Positions 34,486-43,525 are shown, counted from the stretch's first letter. The stretch is 64,000 bases of DNA from Cellulomonas soli (GCF_013409305.1 NZ_JACBZJ010000001.1:3224001-3288000); one strand, 5' to 3'. Numbers and translations are program-made. The notes: generated from the sequence alone by a model not told the origin.

Positions 34486-34524
34486 GCGCGGGCGCGTCCG
34501 CCACCCCGACGGACGCGCCCGCGC
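34486..34524 (+). terminator. 15-bp intra-operon hairpin
   Basis: A perfect stem (34486-34500 with 34510-34524) and a 9-nt loop, between the flavoprotein and fixC-like genes. It could cause partial termination, lowering fixCX expression relative to fixAB, or be an RNA processing boundary. Confidence 0.6.
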
Positions 34525-34555
34525 GCCCCCGGCGCAAGGAACAAGAGGCACACGC

Positions 34556-35851
34556 ATGGAGGACGAGGCATTCGACGTCGTCGTGGTCGGAGCCGGGATC
34601 GCCGGGTGCGTCGCGGCGTACCGGCTCGCCGAGGCCGGCCACTCGGTCGTGCTCATCGAGCGCGGCAGCGCCGCAGGGGCGAAGAACCTCTCCGGCGGCG
34701 TCTTCTACTGCCGTGTGATGGAGCAGGTGTTCCCCGGTTTCGTCCGGCGCGCACCGGTGGAGCGGGTCATCACCCGCAACTGCATCAGCATGACCAACGC
34801 GACCTCCGCCGTCACGGTCGACTACCGCGACGAGCGGCTGGCCGAGCCCGTCAACGCGGTCACCGTGCTGCGTGCGCGGCTCGACTCCTGGTTGGCCGAG
34901 CAGTGCGAGGAGGCCGGCGTCATGGTGATGCCCGGCGTCCGCGTGGACGAGCTGCTGCTCGAGGGCGGCCAGGTGGTCGGGGTGCGGGCCGGTGACGACG
35001 AGCTGCGCGCCCGCGTCGTGATCGCCGCCGACGGCGTGAACTCCTTCCTCGCCCGGCAGGCGGGCATCCGACCGACCGAACCGCTCGAGAACCTGGCCGT
35101 CGGCGTGAAGTCCGTGATCCGGCTCCCGCGCGAGGTGATCGAGGAGCGGTTCTCGCTCACCGGCGACGAGGGCGTCGCCTACGCCATGGTCGGCGACTGC
35201 ACGCAGGGCATCGCCGGTGGGGCGTTCCTCTACACGAACACCGCCTCGCTCTCGCTCGGCGTGGTGCTGCGGCTGGACGACCTGGTCGCGTCCGGGAGGT
35301 CGTCCTCGGAGGTGCACGACCACCTGCTGGCGCACCCGAGCGTGGCGCCGCTGATCGAGGGGGGCGAGCTGCTCGAGTACGGGTGCCACCTCACCATCGA
35401 GGGCGGGCCGCAGATGGCCCGGCGCGACCTGACCCGACCGGGGCTGATGGTCGTCGGGGACGCGGCGGGGCTCACGTTGAACACCGGGCTGACGATCCGC
35501 GGCATGGACCTGGCCGCCGGGTCCGCGATCGCCGCCGCCACGGCCGCCGACCGTGCGCTGCGCTCCGGTGACCTGTCGCAGCGTGCGATGGACGTCTACC
35601 GCACCGAGCTCGACGGCTCGTTCGTCGGGGCCGACCTGGCCACGTACGCGCGCGCCCCGCACTTCCTGGAGAGCGCGCTGCTCTACCGGGACGCCGGCCC
35701 GCTGGCCGCCGACGTCCTGCACGGCGTCTTCGACCACGACCTGACACCGCGCCGCCACCTGGTCGGCACCGCCCGCAGCGCCGTCAAGAGCTCGCCGGTG
35801 TCCGCGGCCCAGCTCGCGCGGCTCGGCCTGTCCGCCCTGAGGAGCCTGTGA
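34556..35851 (+). CDS. fixC: FixC-like ETF:quinone oxidoreductase flavoprotein
   Basis: A 431-aa membrane-associated flavoprotein: FAD motif VVVGAGIAGCVAA (Gly12, 14, 17), the RGSAAGAKNLSGG stretch characteristic of FixC, and GLMVVGDAAGLTLNTGLTIRG, the second FAD contact. It transfers electrons between ETF and the quinone pool or the FixX ferredoxin. The ATG has an AAGAGG site. The stop overlaps the fixX-like start region. Confidence 0.93.
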   Translation: MEDEAFDVVVVGAGIAGCVAAYRLAEAGHSVVLIERGSAAGAKNLSGGVFYCRVMEQVFPGFVRRAPVERVITRNCISMTNATSAVTVDYRDERLAEPVNAVTVLRARLDSWLAEQCEEAGVMVMPGVRVDELLLEGGQVVGVRAGDDELRARVVIAADGVNSFLARQAGIRPTEPLENLAVGVKSVIRLPREVIEERFSLTGDEGVAYAMVGDCTQGIAGGAFLYTNTASLSLGVVLRLDDLVASGRSSSEVHDHLLAHPSVAPLIEGGELLEYGCHLTIEGGPQMARRDLTRPGLMVVGDAAGLTLNTGLTIRGMDLAAGSAIAAATAADRALRSGDLSQRAMDVYRTELDGSFVGADLATYARAPHFLESALLYRDAGPLAADVLHGVFDHDLTPRRHLVGTARSAVKSSPVSAAQLARLGLSALRSL

Positions 35852-36141
35852 TGCCCCTGCTCGGATCCGTGCCCGAGCGGCTCGCCGCGAACCACTACGA
35901 CGTGGACGAGGAGGAGTCGCACATCGAGGTCGACCAGGACGCCGCCCGGCGCACCCAGGCGGGCCCGCTGCTCGAGCGCGTCTGCGCTGCACGCGTCTAC
36001 ACCAGCCAGCCCGACGGCTCCGTGCTGGTCCAGGCGGCGGCATGCCTGGAGTGCGGCACCTGCCTGGCGGTGGCCCCACCGGGGGTGCTGCGCTGGCACT
36101 ACCCCCGGGGCGGCTTCGGCATCGCGTTCCGGGAGGGCTGA
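35851..36141 (+). CDS. fixX: FixX-like ferredoxin
   Basis: A 96-aa iron-sulfur protein with the FixX signature CLECGTC followed by WHYPRGGFGIAF at the C-terminus. One further cysteine (ERVCAARVY) lies earlier; as in other FixX proteins the remaining ligands of a classic ferredoxin are missing, so a single cluster is likely. It completes the ABCX set. It starts at ATG 35851 (GTG 35848 is possible) overlapping the fixC stop. Confidence 0.92.
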   Translation: MPLLGSVPERLAANHYDVDEEESHIEVDQDAARRTQAGPLLERVCAARVYTSQPDGSVLVQAAACLECGTCLAVAPPGVLRWHYPRGGFGIAFREG

Positions 36142-36168
36142 CCGGTCCGGTCACCGCACCAGGGACGA

Positions 36169-36206
36169 CGAGGGGCTGGTCACCTGACACGGTGACCAGC
36201 CCCTCG
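36169..36206. terminator. Bidirectional terminator between fixX and the PTS EIIC gene
   Basis: A 16-bp perfect stem (36169-36184 with 36191-36206) and a 6-nt loop, between two convergent genes. Confidence 0.85.
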
Positions 36207-36219
36207 CGTCGAGGTGGCG

Positions 36220-37596
36220 CTACGCGGTGGCGGTCTCCGGCGCGAGACGTCGGGTGCTGTCGACCTCGGCCGCGGAGGTGACCTCGGCTGCCGCCTGCGC
36301 CGCGGCCGTCTCCTGCTCGATCTGCTGCTCGCGCTTGTCCGCGATCCGGAAGAACGGGTAGTAGCAGACGACGGAGAGGACGAAGCAGCCGATCAGGAAG
36401 AGGCCGAAGCCGACCCCGGCGCCGAGCAGGAACCCGCCGGGGACGAACGGCATCGTCATCACCGAGAACGGCAGGTTGACCCACGGGACCCCGATCACCC
36501 CGAGGCTGATGAGCACGTAGCCCAGGGTCAGCTGGATGAGCGGGACGAGGACGAACGGGATGGCCATCAGCGGGTTGTAGACGACGGGGAACCCGAACAT
36601 CATCGGCTCGGTGATGTTGAAGACGCTCGGGGGGAACGCGAGCCTGCCGAGGGTCTTGTAGCGGTCGCTCTTCGCGAACAGGATCATGTTGGTGGACAGC
36701 CCGAGCAGGCTGCCGCCACCCCCGACCCACTGCACGATCGCGAAGACGACCGTGAGCGTGATCGTGTACGGGAGCGTGTCCCCGGCCGCGCCGGCCACCT
36801 GGTTCTCCGTCGCCGGCCCGATCATGAGCGGTAGCACGACGTACCAGACGGCGCCGTTGTGGATGCCGAAGACCCAGCACAGCTGGGCGAGCAGGACGAT
36901 GACGAACCAGGCGCCGAAGGAGTTGCTGACGTGCGCCAGCGGGCTGCCGATGATCGAGAAGATGAACTGCGACAGGTGCCCGTAGGACGTCGCCGCGAAC
37001 AGCGAGTGCACCGCCAGGAAGAGGGTGCCCACGATCGCTGCCGGCACGATGGCCTCGAAGGGGCGCGACACGTTCGGCGGGACGCTGGCCGGCATCTTGA
37101 TCTTCCAGCCCCGGCTGACGACGAGCGCGTAGAGCCGCGTCGCGACGAGCGAGACGATGATCGCGGCGAAGATGCCCTGGCCGCCCAGCCACTGGGTCGG
37201 GATCACCCCGGTCACCGGGATGGTGGTCTCGCCGCTGGTCACCGTGGTGGAGAACGGCATGACGAGCAGGAAGCCCACCACGGACACGATGGTCGTGGCG
37301 AGGGCGTCCTGCTTGAGCTCGCGACCGAGCGTGTAGCCGATGCCGATGACGGCGTACAGGCCCAGCAGCCCGAAGGTGGCGTCCGAGCCGAACTGCAGGG
37401 CTGCGCCCAGGGCGTTGCCCGCCAGCCAGTCCTTCCATGCGTCCACCGGGAACCCGATGAGCATGGAGCACACGGCGCCGAACATCAGGGCGGGTAGCGC
37501 CGCCAGGAAGCCGCCGGTGATCGACTTGACGTAGACGTTCTCCTGGATGCGTGCGGCGACGGGTTGGACACGTTCGACGACGGTGTCGATCTTCAT
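36220..37596 (-). CDS. PTS EIIC, lactose/cellobiose family
   Basis: A 458-aa membrane transporter that moves a beta-glycoside across the membrane while EIIB phosphorylates it. Ten hydrophobic segments and the signature NITEP (about residues 326-330, in SVFNITEPMMFG) identify the Lac/Cel EIIC family; the Glu is part of the sugar site. The C-terminal 40 residues are hydrophilic. The ATG has GAAAGGG upstream, embedded in a 10-bp direct repeat. It is divergent from the DUF1080 gene, and operator A lies 96 bp upstream. EIIA and EIIB are encoded separately at 43639 and 46244. Confidence 0.94.
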   Translation of the reverse strand: MKIDTVVERVQPVAARIQENVYVKSITGGFLAALPALMFGAVCSMLIGFPVDAWKDWLAGNALGAALQFGSDATFGLLGLYAVIGIGYTLGRELKQDALATTIVSVVGFLLVMPFSTTVTSGETTIPVTGVIPTQWLGGQGIFAAIIVSLVATRLYALVVSRGWKIKMPASVPPNVSRPFEAIVPAAIVGTLFLAVHSLFAATSYGHLSQFIFSIIGSPLAHVSNSFGAWFVIVLLAQLCWVFGIHNGAVWYVVLPLMIGPATENQVAGAAGDTLPYTITLTVVFAIVQWVGGGGSLLGLSTNMILFAKSDRYKTLGRLAFPPSVFNITEPMMFGFPVVYNPLMAIPFVLVPLIQLTLGYVLISLGVIGVPWVNLPFSVMTMPFVPGGFLLGAGVGFGLFLIGCFVLSVVCYYPFFRIADKREQQIEQETAAAQAAAEVTSAAEVDSTRRLAPETATA

Positions 37597-37620
37597 CAGT
37601 GGAGCCCTTTCAGTGGAGCC
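37597..37620. repeat. 10-bp direct repeat in the EIIC leader
   Basis: CAGTGGAGCC occurs twice with a 4-nt spacer, directly abutting the EIIC start codon; the ribosome-binding site lies in the spacer. It may be a slippage-prone duplication. Confidence 0.7.
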
Positions 37621-37691
37621 GGCTGACGGCTCGCCCGTTTGCGGTGCTCCGATGCTCCCGAGCGCGATTCGCACCCCGCCACCAGAGTCGG

Positions 37692-37707
37692 TTCCTCGAA
37701 GGCGGAA
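37692..37707. promoter_or_regulatory. PTS regulon operator A
   Basis: TTCCTCGAAGGCGGAA, flanked to a 6-bp inverted repeat GGTTCC/GGAACC. It lies 96 bp upstream of the EIIC start. It shares TTCC-N-C-N3-GGCGGAA with sites B, C and D. Confidence 0.75.
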
Positions 37708-37786
37708 CCACCGTGAACGCCGCCCTGCCCGTCCGCAGCGCGAGTCTTCCACTTACTGGACCCGCCCCGGCAGTGCCTGATCGCGC

Positions 37787-37802
37787 TTCCGCGGAGGCGG
37801 AA
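37787..37802. promoter_or_regulatory. PTS regulon operator B
   Basis: TTCCGCGGAGGCGGAA, the core of a longer perfect inverted repeat with 10-bp arms (37783-37792 and 37797-37806). It lies 107 bp upstream of the DUF1080 gene start. Together with A it serves the divergent promoters of this 312-bp intergenic region, in which I see no gene. Confidence 0.78.
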
Positions 37803-37908
37803 GCGCACCTACCTCGACGTCCGCTCCGTGCGCGCACCAGGCTGACGCAGCCGGTTCGTGACACACGACGACGAGAGCGCGAGCGGTCGGCAGCGAGAAG
37901 AGGTCCTC

Positions 37909-38751
37909 ATGGTCGACGACCAGTTCGTGCCCCTGTTCGACGGCACGTCCACCGCCGGTTGGCGGGTCATCCCTCGGGTCTACGGCACCGTCCGGCCGGG
38001 GGGTCCCACGATCGCCGAGGTGTTCCGGGAGCAGGGGATGCACCCGCCGGTCGCCCCGGAGGAGCATCCCGCGCGCTGGACGGTCGAGGACGGTGTGCTG
38101 GTCGGCCGTCAGGACCCGCCCGGGTGCGGGTACGGCGGGTACCTGATCACCGAACGCGCCTACGGCGACGTCGAGCTCGTGCTCGAGACGAAGCCCGACT
38201 GGCCGGCTGACACCGGTGTCATGGTCCGTCGCCGTCCCGACTCCTGGGAGGGGTTCCAGGTGCTGCTCGACCACCGCCCGCACGGGGGGATCGGCGGGTT
38301 CTTCGGCAACGGCCTGGCGAGCTTCTCGGCGGTGCCGTTCACGGTGGACGTCGAGCACGACGCGGACGGCCGCCCGGCGGGTCTGCGGATCGACGACGCG
38401 GGCGTCGGCCCGGGCACCGCGATCGCGCACCGGCGCGCGCAGCTGTCCCAAGCCTGCGACGCCGAGGAGTTCCTGCACGCCTGGCGGTGGGGCGAGTGGA
38501 ACGAGCTGCGCGTGCGGTGCGTGGGGAACCTGCCCCGGCTGACCACGTGGGTCAACGGGCTGCTCGTCGCCGAGCTCGACACCGCCGCGATCGACTGGCC
38601 GGGCTACGACCCGCAGGCCGTCGCCCGCACGCTCGGCCCCCGCGGGCACATCGCGCTCGAGGTGCACGACAACGACGCGATCAGCGGTCTCGACCGCTGG
38701 GGCCCCGACGCAGCATGCCGGTGGCGCAACATCCGGATCAGAGAGCTGTGA
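37909..38751 (+). CDS. DUF1080 / 3-keto-disaccharide hydrolase-like protein
   Basis: A 280-aa jelly-roll protein of the 3-keto-disaccharide hydrolase (DUF1080) family: it opens with FVPLFDGTSTAGWRV and ends with ALEVHDND and a WRNIRIREL strand, as is typical. Members cleave 3-keto-glycosides, by hydrolysis or beta-elimination, after an oxidoreductase has oxidised C3 (family knowledge). Bacteroides members are usually exported; this one has no signal peptide and would act on cytoplasmic, probably phosphorylated, glycosides. ATG 37909 is preferred over GTG 37858 because it has an AAGAGG site. It is first in an operon with two Gfo/Idh/MocA oxidoreductases. Confidence 0.88.
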   Translation: MVDDQFVPLFDGTSTAGWRVIPRVYGTVRPGGPTIAEVFREQGMHPPVAPEEHPARWTVEDGVLVGRQDPPGCGYGGYLITERAYGDVELVLETKPDWPADTGVMVRRRPDSWEGFQVLLDHRPHGGIGGFFGNGLASFSAVPFTVDVEHDADGRPAGLRIDDAGVGPGTAIAHRRAQLSQACDAEEFLHAWRWGEWNELRVRCVGNLPRLTTWVNGLLVAELDTAAIDWPGYDPQAVARTLGPRGHIALEVHDNDAISGLDRWGPDAACRWRNIRIREL

Positions 38752-38797
38752 ACACCCTCCGGTCGGCCGGCGGTCGACTGCCAGGACAGGAGATGAC

Positions 38798-39799
38798 GTG
38801 GGAATGATCAAGATCGGCGTGCTCGGCGGCGGACCGATCGCCGCAGTGTTCGCCGAACGTCTCGGCGAGCTCGACGGCGTCCGGCTCGGCGCGATCGGCC
38901 CGGCGGCGGGGGAGGACGTGACCGCGCTCGCCGACCGGTACGGCGTGCCGGTCGCCGCCGACGCGCACGCGCTGGCCGCCGACGCGACCCTCGACGCGGT
39001 CTACGTCGTCAGCGTGAGCTCGCAGCACGCGGAGCACGCGGTCGCGCTGCTGAGCGCCGGCAAGCACGTGCTGGTCGAGAAGCCCATGGCGTGCACCGCA
39101 GCGCAGGTCGCGGCGATGACCGCCGCGGCCCGCGCGCACGACCGGCTCCTCATGGAGCTCTACCCGGCCCCGTTCGAGCCGAACATCGCCGCGCTGCGCG
39201 AGGCCGTGCCGCGCCTGGACCGGGTGCGGCGGGCCGTGCTCGTCAAGGACCAGTACTCCTCGGCGTTCGACGCCTACCGCGCAGGTCAGAACCCGCCGGC
39301 GTTCGACCCCACCTTCGGCGGCGGGTCGATCCTCGACCTGGGCTTCTACCCGGTGTCGCTGGCCGTCCACCTGTTCGGTGCGCCGCAGTCGGTCACGGCG
39401 ACCGGACGGCTCCTGGACAACGGCGCCGACAGCCAGGGCCTGATCGTCCTGGGCTACCCGGACCTCGAGGTCGACTGCCTGCACTCGAAGGTTTCCAGCT
39501 CGGGCATCGACTCGCAGGTCGCCGGCGAGCAGTCCGCGCTGCTGCTCGACGACATCTCGACCCCCAGCCGGGTGCACCTGCTCGAACGCGGGCCGTCGCG
39601 CCGGCTGGAACCGGTCGCGGACCTCTCGCGGGCACGGACCGGCAGCCACCTGGTGTACGGGATCGACGCGTTCGTCGACCTTGTGCGCGAGGGCGCCCGG
39701 GACAGCGCGATCCACCCGCTCGCCGATGTCGTGACCGCGCACCAGGTGCTGGACGAGGCACGGCGGCAGGTCGGCGTGCGCTTCCCTGCCGACGACTGA
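38798..39799 (+). CDS. Gfo/Idh/MocA-family oxidoreductase (1)
   Basis: A 333-aa NAD(P)-dependent sugar oxidoreductase with Rossmann motif GVLGGGPIAAVF and the catalytic-lysine motif EKPMA near residue 95. The C-terminal half has the family alpha/beta fold (GGGSILDLGFYPVSLAVHLFG). It is a candidate for the C3 oxidation or the final re-reduction around the DUF1080 protein. The start is GTG 38798 with AGGAG 5 nt upstream; ATG 38804 is possible. Confidence 0.92.
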   Translation: MGMIKIGVLGGGPIAAVFAERLGELDGVRLGAIGPAAGEDVTALADRYGVPVAADAHALAADATLDAVYVVSVSSQHAEHAVALLSAGKHVLVEKPMACTAAQVAAMTAAARAHDRLLMELYPAPFEPNIAALREAVPRLDRVRRAVLVKDQYSSAFDAYRAGQNPPAFDPTFGGGSILDLGFYPVSLAVHLFGAPQSVTATGRLLDNGADSQGLIVLGYPDLEVDCLHSKVSSSGIDSQVAGEQSALLLDDISTPSRVHLLERGPSRRLEPVADLSRARTGSHLVYGIDAFVDLVREGARDSAIHPLADVVTAHQVLDEARRQVGVRFPADD

Positions 39800-39831
39800 C
39801 CCGCCTACCCTCCACGAGAGACGAGAACGAC

Positions 39832-40869
39832 GTGACCCTTCCGTCCAGCTTCCCTGACCCGTCCTTCCTCGGCCGTGGGACCGCGCCGTCCCTGCGCTGG
39901 GGCGTCGTCGGTGCCGGGCACATCGCCCAGGAGTGGGTGCCGGCCGTCCGCCGGTTCACCGACGAGCAGGTCGTCGCCGTCGCGGCGCGGACGGCGGGCC
40001 GGGCCGAGCAGTTCGCCGCCCGGTTCGGCATCGAGACCGCCGTCGGGTCCGCCCAGCAGCTCCTCGACCTTCCGCAGGTCGACGCCGTCTACGTCGCGAC
40101 GCCCGACAGCGAGCACGTCCCGATCGGCCTCATGGCCGTCGCGGCGGGCAAGCACGTGCTGATCGAGAAGCCCGTGGCGCCCTCCGCCGACGAGGCCCTG
40201 GAGCTGTTCACCGCTGCCGCGTCCGCCGGTGTGCTCGCCATGGAGGCCATGTGGACGCGGTACCTGCCGCAGTTCGACGTGATCCGCCGACTCGTGGCCG
40301 ACGGGGTCCTCGGTGAGCTCGAGCTGGTGGTCGCCTCCGCGTGCCGCGCTCTCGTGCCCGCCCGGGTCGCCGCCGACGGCGCCTTCGACGCGAGCGCGGT
40401 GGCCGGGATGGGCGTCTACCCGATCGCCCTCGCCTCGGACCTGCTCGGCACACCGAGCGTGGTGCGTGCGCTCGGGCGCACGACGCCCGCGGGCGGAGAC
40501 CTGACGGCCTCCGTGCTGCTCGGCCACGCCGGCGGCGCCCAGGCGTCGATCACGACGAGCATCGCGACGCGCGCACCGGTCACCGCGACGATCTCCGGCA
40601 CGCGGGCACGGGTCGACCTCGAGGAGTTCTTCTTCAACCCGACGTCGTTCACACTGACCACCCCGGAGAAGATCGGGACGAGCCTGCGGTGGCAGGAACC
40701 CACCGGGATGACCCTGTACGACGGGCTGGCCTGGCAGGCGCTCGCGCTCGCGCAGTTCGCGGGGGAGGGGCGCGTCGAGTCGCCGCTGCACACGCACGCC
40801 GAGACGGTGGCGATCCTGCGCACGATCGAGTCCGCCCGCGCCCAGCTGGCCCCGACCGCGCCGCGCTGA
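39832..40869 (+). CDS. Gfo/Idh/MocA-family oxidoreductase (2)
   Basis: A 345-aa paralogue of its neighbour: GVVGAGHIAQEW nucleotide loop, EKPVA catalytic lysine, MWTRYLPQ and GMGVYPIALASDLLG in the substrate domain, resembling dimeric dihydrodiol-dehydrogenase-type members. It lies 32 nt downstream of oxidoreductase 1. Two oxidoreductases flanking a DUF1080 gene are the arrangement seen in known 3-keto glycoside-cleaving systems. Which one oxidises and which reduces is unknown. Confidence 0.92.
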   Translation: MTLPSSFPDPSFLGRGTAPSLRWGVVGAGHIAQEWVPAVRRFTDEQVVAVAARTAGRAEQFAARFGIETAVGSAQQLLDLPQVDAVYVATPDSEHVPIGLMAVAAGKHVLIEKPVAPSADEALELFTAAASAGVLAMEAMWTRYLPQFDVIRRLVADGVLGELELVVASACRALVPARVAADGAFDASAVAGMGVYPIALASDLLGTPSVVRALGRTTPAGGDLTASVLLGHAGGAQASITTSIATRAPVTATISGTRARVDLEEFFFNPTSFTLTTPEKIGTSLRWQEPTGMTLYDGLAWQALALAQFAGEGRVESPLHTHAETVAILRTIESARAQLAPTAPR

Positions 40870-40943
40870 CGCCGCTCGTGCGCGACGCCGGCGCACCGCC
40901 CAGCAGCGGAACTGACCTGAACCATGCCCAGGAAGGCAGCCTT

Positions 40944-42710
40944 GTGAACCCCCAGCACGTGGTGGCGGACGCCGCCGTGTCCCCCCTTCCCGTCCTCCTT
41001 GCCGGCGCGCGTCCCGACGCGCCGTCCCGGGTCATCCACGGCGTCGGCGTCGGCCGCAACGCCGTGGTGGGCCCCGTCGCACGGGCGCATCCCGCACCGT
41101 CGGTGCGCGCCGATGCGCCCGCGCCGGTCGACACCGATGCGGCTGTGCGCCGGGTCGCCGAGGCTCTCGCGCTGGTCGGCGACCGCCTGCGCGAGCGCGC
41201 CGAGCGTGCCGAGGGGACGCTCGCGCAGGTGCTCGCCGCCGCCGCGGCGATGGCCGCGGACCCCGCCCTGCTGGCCGACGCCACGGCGCGCGTCGCCGCG
41301 GGCACGGATCCGGCACTGGCCGTCTGGCAGAGCACCGAGCAGTTCGCCGCCCTGTTCACCGCCGCCGGCGGCTACCTCGCCGAGCGCGTCACCGACCTGG
41401 TGTCCGTGCGCGACCGGGTGATCGCGCACCTGCAGGGCCTGCCGGAACCGGGTGTGCCGACGCTGTCGCGACCGTCCGTCGTCGTGGCGCAGGACCTCTC
41501 GCCCGCGGACACGGCCGTGCTCGACCTCGACCTGGTGCTGGCCATCGTCGTGGAGCGAGGCGGGCCGACGTCGCACACCGCGATCATCGCCGGCCAGCTC
41601 GGCCTGCCCTGCGTGGTCCGTGCGACCGACGCCGCGGCCCTCGTCGACGGCGACCTCGTGGCCGTCGACGCCGCACGAGGGACCGTCGTGACCGCGCCCG
41701 ACGCACAGGTGCGGGCGGCGGTGGCCCGACGCCGCGAGGGCCTGGCGGCGCTCGTGGCCGACACCGGCGACGGCGCGACGGCGGACGGCCACGCGGTGCA
41801 GCTGCTGGCGAACATCGGGACGGCGCAGGACGCCGAACGCCTGCCCGTCGCGGGGGTGCAGGGAGTGGGCCTGTTCCGCACGGAGGTGCTGTTCCTCGAC
41901 GCGCAGAGCGCGCCCGGCCGCGAGGACCAGGCCGCGACCTACGCGCGTGTGCTGGCCGCCCTCGGCGGGCGCAAGGTGGTGGTCCGCACCCTGGACGCGG
42001 GTGCGGACAAGCCGCTGGCGTTCGTCACGCAGGCGGATGAGGAGAACCCCGCGCTCGGCGTCCGCGGGTACCGGCTCGTGCGGTCCGCCCCCGAGCTGCT
42101 GAGCACGCAGCTCGCAGCGATCGCGGACGCGGCGAGCCGGACGGGCCAGGACCCGTGGGTCATGGCCCCGATGATCGCGACAGCCGCCGAGGCCTCGGCG
42201 TTCGCCACCGCCGCGCGGCGCGCCGGCCTGCGTCAGGTCGGTGTGATGGTCGAGGTGCCGTCGGCGGCCCTGCGGGCACGGGAGATCCTGGCCGAGGTCG
42301 ACTTCGTCTCGCTCGGCACGAACGACCTCGCGCAGTACACGATGGCGACCGACCGGCTGCGTGGGGAGCTGGCCGACCTGCTCGACCTGTGGCAGCCCGC
42401 CGTGCTCGACCTGGTGGCCGCGACGGTCGAGGCCGGTCTCGAGCTGGGCAAGCCGGTCGGTGTCTGCGGGGAGTCCGCCGCCGACCCGGTGATGGCACTC
42501 GCCCTGACCGGGATGGGGGTCAGCTCGTTGTCCATGTCCGCGACGGCGATCCCCGGCGTCCGCTTCGCGCTGCGGTCGCACCCGATGGCGGTGTGCCGGC
42601 GGATCGCGGAGGCCGCACGGTCGGCCGAGAGCGCCGAGCACGGACGAGCCGCGGCGCTGCGGCTCGTCGAGCCGGACGTGCGCGCCGCGCTGGCGCTCGA
42701 CCTGACGTGA
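40944..42710 (+). CDS. ptsI: PTS enzyme I (phosphoenolpyruvate-protein phosphotransferase)
   Basis: A 588-aa enzyme I that takes phosphate from phosphoenolpyruvate and passes it to HPr. The phospho-histidine is His211 in GGPTSHTAI. The PEP-binding barrel carries GVGLFRTEVLFL, DAGADKPL and VSLGTNDLAQYTMATDR, and the catalytic Cys lies in GVCGESAADP. The N-terminus is about 20 residues longer than usual. The GTG start has GGAAGG upstream. Having EI inside a sugar-specific operon is unusual, since most bacteria encode it centrally. Confidence 0.95.
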   Translation: MNPQHVVADAAVSPLPVLLAGARPDAPSRVIHGVGVGRNAVVGPVARAHPAPSVRADAPAPVDTDAAVRRVAEALALVGDRLRERAERAEGTLAQVLAAAAAMAADPALLADATARVAAGTDPALAVWQSTEQFAALFTAAGGYLAERVTDLVSVRDRVIAHLQGLPEPGVPTLSRPSVVVAQDLSPADTAVLDLDLVLAIVVERGGPTSHTAIIAGQLGLPCVVRATDAAALVDGDLVAVDAARGTVVTAPDAQVRAAVARRREGLAALVADTGDGATADGHAVQLLANIGTAQDAERLPVAGVQGVGLFRTEVLFLDAQSAPGREDQAATYARVLAALGGRKVVVRTLDAGADKPLAFVTQADEENPALGVRGYRLVRSAPELLSTQLAAIADAASRTGQDPWVMAPMIATAAEASAFATAARRAGLRQVGVMVEVPSAALRAREILAEVDFVSLGTNDLAQYTMATDRLRGELADLLDLWQPAVLDLVAATVEAGLELGKPVGVCGESAADPVMALALTGMGVSSLSMSATAIPGVRFALRSHPMAVCRRIAEAARSAESAEHGRAAALRLVEPDVRAALALDLT

Positions 42711-43525
42711 TCGTCTTCCTGGACGTCGACGGCACGTACGCGCACCACGGCGTGGTGCCGCAGGTGCACGTGCAGGCGGTGCGGGACGCCCGTGCCCGCG
42801 GGCACCACGTCCTCCTGTGCACCGGACGACCGATGCCGATGCTGCCCCCGGCGCTCCTGGCGGCCGGCTTCGACGGTGTCGTCGCCGGCGCCGGCGCGTA
42901 CGTCGAGATCGGCGGGCACGTGCTCAAGGACGTGCGGTTCCCCGCCCGGCTGGCAGCACGGACCGTGCAGGTGCTCGACGAGCACGACGCGGCGTACGTG
43001 CTGGAGGCCCCGGACCGCCTGCTGGGCCCACCCGGGGTGCGCGACCGCGCGGACCGCGCATTCGCCGCGCTGCAGGCCGACCGCGAGCCTCGTGCCGGCC
43101 GGCTCGACTTCCTCGACACGCTGGAGGCGCGCGACGACCTGAGCGAGGCCTCGTTCGGCAAGGTCACGGTGCTCGTCTCGCGCACCCCGATCGTCGAGCT
43201 CGGGCGTGCCGTCGGACCCGGCGTCGCGACGATCACGAGCTCGATCCCCGGGATGGGGACCTCGGCCGGGGAGATCTACCTCGCGGACATCCACAAGGCG
43301 CTGGGCGCACAGCTCGCTGCCGAGCACCTCGGCCACTCCCACGAGTCGGCGGTCGCCGTCGGTGACGGCCTCAACGACGTCGAGCTGCTCGCCTGGGCCG
43401 GGACGGGCGTGGCCGTCGAAGGTGCGCCACCGGCCGTCCTGGCCGCTGCCGACCGGGTCGCACCGGGGCCGGAGCGCGGCGGCATCGCCCTGCTCTTCAG
43501 CGAGCTGGGCCTCATCGCGAGGTGA
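42707..43525 (+). CDS. HAD-superfamily (Cof-type) hydrolase
   Basis: A 272-aa phosphatase-like protein with motif I FLDVDGTYA, a C2-type cap and the C-terminal motif GDGLNDVELLAWAG. Such enzymes dephosphorylate sugar phosphates; here it may remove phosphate from a 6-phospho sugar or relieve sugar-phosphate stress. The GTG overlaps the ptsI stop (GTGA). It is the last gene before the bidirectional terminator. Confidence 0.9.
   Translation: MIVFLDVDGTYAHHGVVPQVHVQAVRDARARGHHVLLCTGRPMPMLPPALLAAGFDGVVAGAGAYVEIGGHVLKDVRFPARLAARTVQVLDEHDAAYVLEAPDRLLGPPGVRDRADRAFAALQADREPRAGRLDFLDTLEARDDLSEASFGKVTVLVSRTPIVELGRAVGPGVATITSSIPGMGTSAGEIYLADIHKALGAQLAAEHLGHSHESAVAVGDGLNDVELLAWAGTGVAVEGAPPAVLAAADRVAPGPERGGIALLFSELGLIAR

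Noticed and set aside
34424..37471. Minus-strand open frame of about 1015 codons
   Set aside because: Covers parts of EIIC out of frame and the fix-like genes antisense; no coherent product.
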